A stretch of 64,000 nt of DNA from assembly GCA_003009795.1 (NCBI GenBank), contig PXPE01000001.1:694739-758738 (forward strand), in the 5' to 3' direction. Under the pieces are notes generated by a model that searched no databases, was not told the DNA's origin, and saw nothing but the letters and a program-made list of their open reading frames with translations. This DNA comes from Nanohaloarchaea archaeon SW_7_43_1 (GTDB lineage Archaea; Nanohalarchaeota; Nanosalinia; Nanosalinales; Nanosalinaceae). How positions within the stretch are numbered: the stretch's first letter is position 1; each line of letters opens with the position of its first letter. Below are positions 1 to 7,462 of this stretch, one piece after another. A program made the translations under genes and the position numbers.

Positions 1-910
1 TGTAACAGGTATTTTCTGTGTAGTGTTTATTCTGATGTCATCATCTTTGGCTGTGACTGAAAGAGTTTTTTCTCCTTTTTTCTCTGGTTCGACTCTGACA
101 ATCATTTCTTTTTCGCCGTAAGGCTCTAGTTTATATGTTATTGAGTCCTTGCCTGACTCAGAGAAGACGGAATTAACACCTTTCAGGTATGTTGTAACAT
201 TTCTTGATACTCCTGCATTGTTTCCGACTGTAACCAAGAAAATTTCAGATGAATCAGGTGAAGAGATAATAGATGAGTACTCGATATCAAAGTTCATATC
301 CAGCCTGTAATTTGAACCGGTTGATCGAATAAAACTGAAAAGTCCATATGTTTTGTTTTCTCCTCCGTCACTCAACTTAACTTTCCATTTATAGACTTGG
401 CCTATATCTACAATGTCCCATCTGTCCGATACCAGTATGTCTGTTTCTGGACCGGAGTCTTTACCCAAAAGATTACCGTCATCATCGATAAAGTATGCAT
501 GCAGCTCTGATGATTCTTTATCCGAACCGGTACCGTTTAGATATATTTTATCATCGCTGATAATCGAATCATCACTAGGTTGATAACTGTCTAGAGATGG
601 TGGGGAATTGACATAGAAGTTCCATGGACCTGATTTCGTAGAGTTTTCTTGATCTGAAACAATTACCCACCATTTGTATGTTTTGCCTCTTTCCAGGCTT
701 TTTTCAATCGTAGCGAAGTCACCTGAGCTTACGCCTGAAGCGGTTCCACCCGTTGATTGGTTCGAAATATTGTTCCGGAACTTGACCTCTAGATCGTCTC
801 CATCCGGATCTGAGACTGAAACATTGAAAACAGTGGAAGAATCGTTGATCCATTCACCATCTTTAGGGCTTTCAGGATCATTCACTTTATTCGGGGCTCT
901 ATTGTCTTTT
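1..910 (-). repeat. Duplicated segment, copy 1 (paralogous to 3114-4025)
   Basis: By eye most nucleotides match the segment at 3114-4025 with almost no gaps; blocks such as the NSVFSESG and GEKEMIVRVEPE codons are nearly identical. It encodes the C-terminal beta domains of the propeller protein. Confidence 0.85.
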
Positions 911-2811
911 TGTATTATATTGTATAGTGGGGATCTTTCAGAAAAAATTCCGTTCGATTCTGCATCTGCGTACCAATAATTATCGCCCATATTAAGGTCA
1001 AAATTAACTCCACATCTGTTCCCGTCCTGAACATTACAAGTACCAATCAAAGAACCATCTCTAGCATTTATTTGATGAACCTCATCATTACCAGAACTTG
1101 AATAAACAAAGTCACCGTTAGGACCAACCGCAATACCGTACACGTTGTCTGAATGACCGTCATAAGTCCAGCCCTGACTACCATCAGACACATTGATCTG
1201 GTGGACCTTACCATCGTAATTGCCACTATATACGTAATTGTTATCAGGTCCTATATCAACTCTGAGGATATTATCAGTATGACCACCATACTTCCATTCC
1301 CTAGAACCATCAGAGGTATCTATCTTGTGGATCTCTTCGTTACCAGAACTGTAAATGTAATTATTGTTAGTACCAACCGCAATACCTCCTATACCATCAC
1401 TGTGACCTGTGTATCTCCAGTTCCGGGTACCATCATCGGAGTTAAGCTGGTGCACCTCATAATTGTCATTGCTATCGCTTCCACTGTAAACATATTCGCC
1501 GGTGGGACTCACGGCAAGACCCTTTACACTTCCCTCATGGCCTTTATAAACCCAACGCTGATCGCCATTATCGGCATCAATCTTATGGACCTCCCTATTA
1601 CCGTTAAACGTGTCGGCATCACTGCTGTAAACATAATCCCCATCAGGGCCCGCAACAACAGTGATTACAACTGAGAACGAGCCTCCTGAATGACCGGAGT
1701 AATTCCAGCCTAATGAACCATCACTGGTGTTGACCTGATGTACCTGTTTATCTTCAGAAGCGGTATACAGATAATCGCCTTTAGGGCCCACAGATACATC
1801 GTAAACCTCTTCAGTATGTTTGGTATAAGTCCAGCCTTGACTACCATCCGACACGTCTATCTGATGAACCTCGTTGTCCCAAGAAGCACTGTACAAATAA
1901 TTATTGTCAGGATTGACATCAATACCAGAAATACCACCAGAATGATCTTCATACTCCCAGCGCGGGGATCCCTTATTTCCGATGTTATTCCAAAATCTCA
2001 ATACTCCATCTTTTCCACCACCATGAGTGTAAAGAGCTGAGATTTCGACGCTCTCATTTGAGGTCGTGGTTTGATTCGGAGGTTCAAGATTTTTGGGCTT
2101 GTTTAGGGTTGGATCTTGGACATTAACGTAATCTGCGTTTACTACATTTTGTTCTGAACAACTAGATGAAACTTTAAAACCAAGATTTCCGCCATCAAAT
2201 TCTGTGTCCTGTGCGGATATCTCTTCCTCCAGTTGATCTAGGTACCCTGTATAGGTCTTTACAGTAATTTCATCATTGCCGTATTCAATCTCCCAAGAAA
2301 AAGTATCTCCTTCGCCATATTCAGTTATATTTGAACTTTGTGCTAAAACTCCTGATGTGCTTTTGCCGAGCTGTATTTCTTTTTCCTCCGTTTGAGAGTC
2401 TTGTTTGTATACCTGTTTGACTTTGTAGTAGGTTGAAGAGTTATTGCCACCAAAATACATGGAAGCAGATGGATCACACCAGTCTGCAGTAGAGAAATCT
2501 TTAGGCCGGAAAATAACTCTTATTGTATCTCCTCTCTCCGGATAATAATCGAGGCCGCTGGTGGAAATAATTTTATTGGGACTCGAGCTGTTGTCTGTCA
2601 TCTTAAGCGACTTTGATCCATTATAAGACCAGCCTGAAGTAATTTCGTATGCCGATGTTTCACCGCTGTAGTGCTGTAATTGATTTCTTTCGAAGGATTC
2701 AACAGTAGCTTCAGCAGAAACCGGTACAAAAAGAGCAGAGACTGCCAAAAATATGAACATCGTCTTAACTGCAATTTTATTATCCAGTTCGAAAGATATT
2801 CTATGATACAT
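1..2811 (-). CDS. Secreted 7-bladed beta-propeller protein, C-terminus beyond window
   Basis: An uninterrupted frame of 937 codons enters from the window edge, so the end of the protein is missing. The N-terminus has a signal-peptide-like stretch (FIFLAVSALFVPVSA); the start could be the ATG at 2811 or the in-frame ATG at 2760, directly before the hydrophobic core. Next comes a probable jelly-roll region of about 200 residues, then seven repeats of about 43 residues with the pattern W-Y-GH, then a GP-G-YVYS strand and VHQIN-DGS, which I read as a WD40/YVTN-like propeller. The last 300 residues are fibronectin/CARDB-like beta domains nearly matching those of the next gene upstream. Presumably an exported cell-surface protein; ligand unknown. 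Probably anchored by a C-terminal membrane helix like its neighbour, but that part is not visible. Confidence 0.85.
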   Translation of the reverse strand, partial: MYHRISFELDNKIAVKTMFIFLAVSALFVPVSAEATVESFERNQLQHYSGETSAYEITSGWSYNGSKSLKMTDNSSSPNKIISTSGLDYYPERGDTIRVIFRPKDFSTADWCDPSASMYFGGNNSSTYYKVKQVYKQDSQTEEKEIQLGKSTSGVLAQSSNITEYGEGDTFSWEIEYGNDEITVKTYTGYLDQLEEEISAQDTEFDGGNLGFKVSSSCSEQNVVNADYVNVQDPTLNKPKNLEPPNQTTTSNESVEISALYTHGGGKDGVLRFWNNIGNKGSPRWEYEDHSGGISGIDVNPDNNYLYSASWDNEVHQIDVSDGSQGWTYTKHTEEVYDVSVGPKGDYLYTASEDKQVHQVNTSDGSLGWNYSGHSGGSFSVVITVVAGPDGDYVYSSDADTFNGNREVHKIDADNGDQRWVYKGHEGSVKGLAVSPTGEYVYSGSDSNDNYEVHQLNSDDGTRNWRYTGHSDGIGGIAVGTNNNYIYSSGNEEIHKIDTSDGSREWKYGGHTDNILRVDIGPDNNYVYSGNYDGKVHQINVSDGSQGWTYDGHSDNVYGIAVGPNGDFVYSSSGNDEVHQINARDGSLIGTCNVQDGNRCGVNFDLNMGDNYWYADAESNGIFSERSPLYNIIQKDNRAPNKVNDPESPKDGEWINDSSTVFNVSVSDPDGDDLEVKFRNNISNQSTGGTASGVSSGDFATIEKSLERGKTYKWWVIVSDQENSTKSGPWNFYVNSPPSLDSYQPSDDSIISDDKIYLNGTGSDKESSELHAYFIDDDGNLLGKDSGPETDILVSDRWDIVDIGQVYKWKVKLSDGGENKTYGLFSFIRSTGSNYRLDMNFDIEYSSIISSPDSSEIFLVTVGNNAGVSRNVTTYLKGVNSVFSESGKDSITYKLEPYGEKEMIVRVEPEKKGEKTLSVTAKDDDIRINTTQKIPVT
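1050..1972 (-). repeat. Seven tandem propeller-blade repeats
   Basis: Seven consecutive units of about 125-150 nt encode one blade each, with shared GWTY-GH and EVHQIN-DGS elements. The third and fourth units carry short insertions (DTFNG, SNDN). Divergence between units is moderate, so this is an old protein repeat rather than a recent nucleotide expansion. Confidence 0.8.
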
Positions 2812-2926
2812 CTACTATCAATCCTTTAGAGAAGCTGATTGATAATACTTAGCTGTCTTTCCAGTAAGGCAAAGTCTTGAATAAAGAATTACCTTTAAGA
2901 AAAATTCTGTTTTCCAGAAACACGGG

Positions 2927-3004
2927 TCATCTTTCTAAAACTTTAGCTTTTTTATCGGCTTCCGACCTAGGAGACGGAACCATACCCCAAGGTTCCTCAT
3001 TAGA
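2927..3004 (-). pseudogene. Remnant of a nurA 3' end
   Basis: Read in one frame, this stretch ends with GMVPSPRSEADKKAK followed by VLER and a TGA stop at 2927-2929. The intact nurA at 5001-5972 has TVPSPVLEADRKAKISR near its own C-terminus, so 10 of 13 residues match over VPSP to KAK, including the order of the motifs. It has no start of its own and overlaps the end of the DUF2341 gene by a few bases. It is best explained as debris left when nurA and the downstream secreted-protein gene were duplicated in tandem and most of the second nurA was lost. Confidence 0.7.
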
Positions 3005-4964
3005 GTCGAATAGTATAAATGTAAGCAGCTGAAAGTACCAGTATTGATAGCTGAACTATCCCAATATCTGGAACTTCTCTTGATTCCATCACGGCAGGAT
3101 TTTCTCTTACCGTGACCGGTATCTTTTCAGTACTGTTAATCCCTAAGTTTTCATCCTTTGCTTTAACTGACAGAGTTTTCTCTCCCTTTTCCTCTGGTTC
3201 AACCCTTACAATCATTTCTTTCTCGCCATAAGGCTCTATATCATATGATATTGAGTCTGTCCCTGACTCAGAAAAAACAGAGTTCACTCCTTCCAGATAA
3301 GTCGTAACAGATCTAGTTACTCCTGCATTATTTCCAATCGTCACCAGAAAAATTTCGGAGGAATCAGGTGAGGAAATAATAGATGAGTAACCGATATCAA
3401 AACCTGTTTCTAACCTATAATTTGATCCTGTAGATCGAATGAAATTAAACAAACCGTAACTCCTATTTTCCTCTCCATCGCTCAGCCTCACCTCCCAGGT
3501 ATAAACCTGGCCTATATCCAGATTATCCCATTCATCCGACACCAGTTTATCTGTTTCAGGACCAGAATCCTTGCCTAGGAAATTACCATCTTCATCGTAA
3601 TAATATGCATACAAATCCAAGGACTCCTCATCAGAACCAGTAATGTTCAGATATATCGCATCGTCCTGGATGATGGAGCCATCAGAGGGCTCGAAACTAT
3701 CTAAAGATGGCAACGAATTAACGTAGAAACTCCATGGACCTGATTTCGTATAGTTTTGTTGATCCGAAACATTAACCCACCACTTATACGTCTCACCTCT
3801 CACCAGATTTTTCTCAACTGTAGCAAAATTACCCGAACTTACTCCTGAAGCTGTTCCGGCCGATGTTTGGTTCGAAACATTGTTTCGAAACTTAACCTCT
3901 AAATCATCTCCATCAGGATCCGAGACTGAAACATTGAATATAGTAGAGGAATCGCTGATCAACTCACCGTTTTTGGGGTTCTCAGGATCATTAACTTCAT
4001 TTGGAACCTTGTTCTCGTAAATTTCCTCCTGACTAAAGGAAGTTGCTGGCTGAGGATCAGCATAGGATCTTATTACTATTTGGTCCCAGTTTACGGTAAA
4101 TTCATGGCAGTCACTAGCCCTTAGATACAGTTTTAAAATAAAATTGCCTCCACTGAAGGGTTCTGTAGTTCTTTCCCACGGTGTCTCACATTGTTCACAT
4201 GCAGAATCATAGCTACATGATGCTCCGTGTGTTATCTCATCATTGTTTCTGCGAATATCTCCTTGCTCAATGTCCTGACCACCAACATCTGATTCGCAGA
4301 AATCATACTGGCCTCCTTCAGCCTTGGAATAATAATCTGCTACAAATTTTTTATCTTCCAAATCTAGCTCTCTTTCAAACCAAGCATTAGTACCATCATA
4401 TTCTGGATTCTTACAGTTTCCATCTGCATTTATCTGTGCAGAATAACCTGGTCTCTGATATTCATTTGAGTCTATACTATGGTCGTATGAACCTCCAGAA
4501 GTTTTGGTATCACCATATGTTGACCAACCACTATAGTCGCCATCCGCAAAATCCTCGTAAAATGCCATAGTTGATTTTCCATCCGATTCATCTAATGCGC
4601 TATTATTCCCGTGATAGAAATAGATAGTTTTTGTATTAGAAGCTTGTAGAGATGGTATCTTGACCCATACCTCCGTTGTAGAAGTTCCACAACCGGACTC
4701 TATCCAATAATCTAATTTAGAAGAATCATCTGAGTTGATCCATCTCATATCACTACAATCAGAATTCATTTTATCCTCACTGATCAACTGGTCTGTATCA
4801 ACTGTGAATAGGACTTGATGATCTGAGAGATCGTTTCCTGAGTTCTCTTCAACATTTGCTTCTTTTCTGTATTCCCAGTCTGTATCCCACCATGCTCCTG
4901 CTCCCGAGACCATCATAAAGAGAATCAAGAAGATAAACAAGTATTTTCTCTTCACTATAAGCAT
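3000..4964 (-). CDS. Secreted DUF2341 protein with fibronectin/CARDB-like domains and C-terminal membrane anchor
   Basis: 654 residues. A hydrophobic signal peptide (residues 7-24) is followed by WWDTDWEYRKE, the usual opening of the DUF2341 domain, which continues to YFYHGNN near residue 120. A jelly-roll-like region follows up to about residue 310. Then come two beta-sandwich domains (PDGDDLEVKFRN, WWVNVSD; later WEVRLSDG, FNFIRS), a CARDB-like domain (ITTYLEG-type strand, EPEEKGEK) and a terminal hydrophobic helix (IVQLSILVLSAAYIYTI). The protein is therefore probably exported and held in the membrane with most of its mass outside. The neighbouring gene downstream shares the last third. 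Function unknown; adhesion or polysaccharide binding is a guess from domain types. Confidence 0.88.
   Translation of the reverse strand: MLIVKRKYLFIFLILFMMVSGAGAWWDTDWEYRKEANVEENSGNDLSDHQVLFTVDTDQLISEDKMNSDCSDMRWINSDDSSKLDYWIESGCGTSTTEVWVKIPSLQASNTKTIYFYHGNNSALDESDGKSTMAFYEDFADGDYSGWSTYGDTKTSGGSYDHSIDSNEYQRPGYSAQINADGNCKNPEYDGTNAWFERELDLEDKKFVADYYSKAEGGQYDFCESDVGGQDIEQGDIRRNNDEITHGASCSYDSACEQCETPWERTTEPFSGGNFILKLYLRASDCHEFTVNWDQIVIRSYADPQPATSFSQEEIYENKVPNEVNDPENPKNGELISDSSTIFNVSVSDPDGDDLEVKFRNNVSNQTSAGTASGVSSGNFATVEKNLVRGETYKWWVNVSDQQNYTKSGPWSFYVNSLPSLDSFEPSDGSIIQDDAIYLNITGSDEESLDLYAYYYDEDGNFLGKDSGPETDKLVSDEWDNLDIGQVYTWEVRLSDGEENRSYGLFNFIRSTGSNYRLETGFDIGYSSIISSPDSSEIFLVTIGNNAGVTRSVTTYLEGVNSVFSESGTDSISYDIEPYGEKEMIVRVEPEEKGEKTLSVKAKDENLGINSTEKIPVTVRENPAVMESREVPDIGIVQLSILVLSAAYIYTIRL
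3114..4025 (-). repeat. Duplicated segment, copy 2 (paralogous to 1-910)
   Basis: Second copy of the shared domain block, here fused to a DUF2341 N-terminus. The similarity stops upstream at about 4025, where the two proteins switch to unrelated N-terminal halves. Confidence 0.85.
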
Positions 4965-5000
4965 ACGCTATTGTTGAATTTCTCTATACATAAAGTTTCC

Positions 5001-5972
5001 TTAGATAACTCTATTAGATCTTCTTTGGTGATCAGGTGAAAACCTTTTTTCTAACCTTTTGATGTAATCTCTGGATATTTTAGCTTTCCTATCAGCTTCC
5101 AACACAGGAGAAGGAACTGTATAACGTTCAGAGGATTTCAATGCCATCAGTGCACCAGCTATCTGATCGGCGTCATCCGGATTACCGTAATAGTCAATTC
5201 TCAGTGGGAGATCCTTTGAAGATAACTTGACATAGAAAGTGTATAATTTGTTTACGTGGTTAGAGTGCAGTTTCTGAAGTACAGGGTGTTCAGCCGGGCC
5301 TTTAGAATATCTTCTTACAAAGCTTCGCTCGCCTTCTGAAAGTATCGCATCCATGAGAAGTGTATCCCTTGTACTCCCAAGTTCCAGACCGGTTATCTCC
5401 TCCAATATATCCGTCAGGGATGTGCCGTACGAGTCCTCTACTACTCCGATTAGAGAACCTGGTTCAGCGTTCGAGAAAAGACGGTTGTAATTCTCTAGAA
5501 CTTTTTCATCCTGACTGTAGCTGGGGACAACCGAACCATCCATAAAGACTTTATCTGTTTCTTTCTGAGAGTGTAGAGCTATTTCTGTCTCAGCCTTCAG
5601 TCTCTCCGCCTCGGCTTTCCGATCCAATCCTTCCTGATCCTGTGGATCAAATACATGGAACTCAGGTTCCGGTGATTTGCCGGGTAGGTAATCAGCTTCT
5701 TTCAGCCCTGAACTGTTGAAGCTGAAAACTGCTGAGACCGCTCTAACCGCGACTACGTCTGCATAAGAGTATCTTTTCCTGATCAATCCTCCATCAATTC
5801 CTGCGACTTTTCCCAGAGTTTCTGGCTCAACTTCATGCCTGATTTTTTCCTCTTGAACCACCGAGTCCTTCTCAATAGTATCAATGTCAGAGAATTTTTC
5901 CTCCAGATCAGTATTTTCTCCCTCTTTGTCTGATAGCTGTTCAGCGGCTTCTCTAAGGCTTGGCATAGTCAT
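5001..5972 (-). CDS. nurA: NurA-family 5'-3' nuclease
   Basis: 323 residues. The NurA core shows the catalytic-type GIDGG motif (Asp60), FMDGS near residue 145, and a C-terminal LEADRKAKISR helix. NurA nucleases normally work with the HerA translocase and Mre11-Rad50 to resect DNA ends for recombination; none of those partners is in this window, so the partner genes must be elsewhere. The start is ATG 5972 or ATG 5966, just downstream of a TATA-like stretch shared with the divergent HAD gene. A degenerate copy of the last ~20 codons lies 2 kb downstream. Confidence 0.85.
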   Translation of the reverse strand: MTMPSLREAAEQLSDKEGENTDLEEKFSDIDTIEKDSVVQEEKIRHEVEPETLGKVAGIDGGLIRKRYSYADVVAVRAVSAVFSFNSSGLKEADYLPGKSPEPEFHVFDPQDQEGLDRKAEAERLKAETEIALHSQKETDKVFMDGSVVPSYSQDEKVLENYNRLFSNAEPGSLIGVVEDSYGTSLTDILEEITGLELGSTRDTLLMDAILSEGERSFVRRYSKGPAEHPVLQKLHSNHVNKLYTFYVKLSSKDLPLRIDYYGNPDDADQIAGALMALKSSERYTVPSPVLEADRKAKISRDYIKRLEKRFSPDHQRRSNRVI

Positions 5973-6004
5973 GTATAAGAGGTTTAAACATTAAATCGGT
6001 GTGC
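5973..6004. promoter_or_regulatory. Divergent promoter of nurA and HAD phosphatase
   Basis: The 32-bp gap contains TGTATAAG and GTTTAAAC, either of which could act as a TATA box. The short distance to both start codons suggests leaderless or nearly leaderless transcripts. Confidence 0.4.
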
Positions 6005-6775
6005 ATGGAGATAGACGATTATAAGTACTTTTTCTTCGATCTTGACAAGACACTGTGGAACTGGAATGAACCTATTGTAGGGGCAGTAGACTTGGTTGAT
6101 TCTCTCAGAGAAGCTGACAAGAAAGTCTATTTTCACACAGACAACACTCTTCTATCTCGGGAAGGATACGCTAGAAAACTGAACGAAATGAATATTAAAG
6201 CCGATAAAGAGGATATACTTACTTCAGGTTACGTAGCTGGAGAATACATCAACGGGAGCAACAAAACCTCAGCCTATGTTACAGGGGAATCCGGATTGAT
6301 CGAGGAGCTGGATGAAAAAGATATCGATGTAAAAGAGAAATCGGACACTGTTGTAGCCGGTTTTGACCGACAGTATAACTACAGAAAAGCTGAGAAAGCG
6401 ATGAATATTCTACAGGATGGAGGCAAAGCTATTATCTGCAGTTCAGAGAATACTTTCCGCACTATGAAGAAGACGATGCCTCACCAGGGAATGTTCAATC
6501 AGGGTTTCAAAGAAATGGGCGAAACCCGGTTAATAGGAAAACCCAGCGATTTCTACCAGGAAGTATTCCAGGATTACTTCAGCTATTTCCCCGATGCATC
6601 AATGTTCGTCGGAGACCGATTAGAAGATATGGAGACAGGGAATAACCTTGGTATGACGACCGTTGCCGTGATGTCAGGCGATATTGATCGGGAAATGTTA
6701 AAGAAAGCTGACGAGATCCAGAAACCGGATTACGGTCTTTCAAGCCTGGCACGACTGAAAAGAAAGATTCTGTAA
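6005..6775 (+). CDS. HAD-superfamily phosphatase, NagD-like (subclass IIA)
   Basis: About 256 residues. It carries the four HAD motifs: FFDLDKT near the N-terminus (nucleophile Asp), HTDN, the GKPSDF lysine segment, and FVGDRLEDM near residue 205. The cap lies between motifs II and III, as in NagD-type sugar- or nucleotide-phosphate phosphatases. Substrate cannot be deduced. An in-frame GTG at 5999 is an alternative start; I prefer ATG 6005 because the protein then begins five residues before the first beta strand, and a TATA-like box lies about 30 bp upstream. Its stop codon directly abuts the stop of the convergent pyrophosphatase gene. Confidence 0.82.
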   Translation: MEIDDYKYFFFDLDKTLWNWNEPIVGAVDLVDSLREADKKVYFHTDNTLLSREGYARKLNEMNIKADKEDILTSGYVAGEYINGSNKTSAYVTGESGLIEELDEKDIDVKEKSDTVVAGFDRQYNYRKAEKAMNILQDGGKAIICSSENTFRTMKKTMPHQGMFNQGFKEMGETRLIGKPSDFYQEVFQDYFSYFPDASMFVGDRLEDMETGNNLGMTTVAVMSGDIDREMLKKADEIQKPDYGLSSLARLKRKIL

Positions 6776-7366
6776 TTACTGTTCTTCAAGCCAAGCAATT
6801 AAGGAATTGACTGCTTTCCGTCTGTGCATCTCCTCATTTTTTATATCAGGGTTCTCCGCGAGAGATTTCCCGTTACCGTGATCAGGCACAAAATAGCTGT
6901 TATAAGGTAGGTGTGGATGTGATTCTCCACGTCTTCTCTCAGGAACTTCTCCTTCCATCTCACCAGTGAAGATCTCGACTTCATCTTTCCCCGGCATATA
7001 GACAGCTATTGCTGTCCGGAAGTACGCATTTCGATTCTCTTCTCCTTCCATTAATTTTAGCAGTCTATCAGCTCCAGCTGTTCCAGCGAAGAAAGCTGCC
7101 TCAGCTCCCGGAAAGCCGCCCATAGCCTCGACATAAAAGCCGGTGTCTTCCACAAGGAAGTAGTCAACGCTGCCGACCTCTTGGTTCAAAACCGCCTCTT
7201 GATAAGAATCCATCACTTTACGTTCCGCGACCTCCTCAACATCCATAGCATCAATCTCTGGGACATCAGCTTCTACCTGTACCAGCTTGTAACCAGCTTT
7301 AGCGAATGGTTCCTGCATTTCTTCCAGTTTCCCTTTATTTCCTGTCGCAAAGAATATTCTTTTCAT
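6776..7366 (-). CDS. XTP/dITP diphosphatase (Ham1/RdgB family)
   Basis: 196 residues. FFATGNKGKLEEMQ at the N-terminus is the family's nucleotide-binding signature; VEDTGFYVEAMGGFPG and FRTAIAVY follow at the usual positions. The family hydrolyses non-canonical purine nucleoside triphosphates (ITP, XTP, dITP) to monophosphate and pyrophosphate and so keeps them out of nucleic acids. It ends back to back with the HAD gene and is divergent from metG. Length fits the family. Confidence 0.93.
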   Translation of the reverse strand: MKRIFFATGNKGKLEEMQEPFAKAGYKLVQVEADVPEIDAMDVEEVAERKVMDSYQEAVLNQEVGSVDYFLVEDTGFYVEAMGGFPGAEAAFFAGTAGADRLLKLMEGEENRNAYFRTAIAVYMPGKDEVEIFTGEMEGEVPERRRGESHPHLPYNSYFVPDHGNGKSLAENPDIKNEEMHRRKAVNSLIAWLEEQ

Positions 7367-7462
7367 AACTCAGTCTTGTTCATTAGCTACATATATTTTG
7401 CCCGACGGTGAGTGCTTCACGAAAATTAGTCTAGGAATGAATTAAACAGGAAATAAAACAGT

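Noticed and set aside
1153-1674. Plus-strand open frame opposite the propeller repeats
   Set aside because: Periodic antisense of the blade repeats; hydrophobic, no start context, and the minus-strand frame is continuous with clear domains.
1050-1972. CRISPR-like array
   Set aside because: Repeats are 125-150 nt, diverged, and in phase with a protein frame; no short identical repeats with spacers.
5001-5972. HerA-NurA-Mre11-Rad50 recombination cluster
   Set aside because: Only NurA is present; neighbours are unrelated secreted and phosphatase genes.
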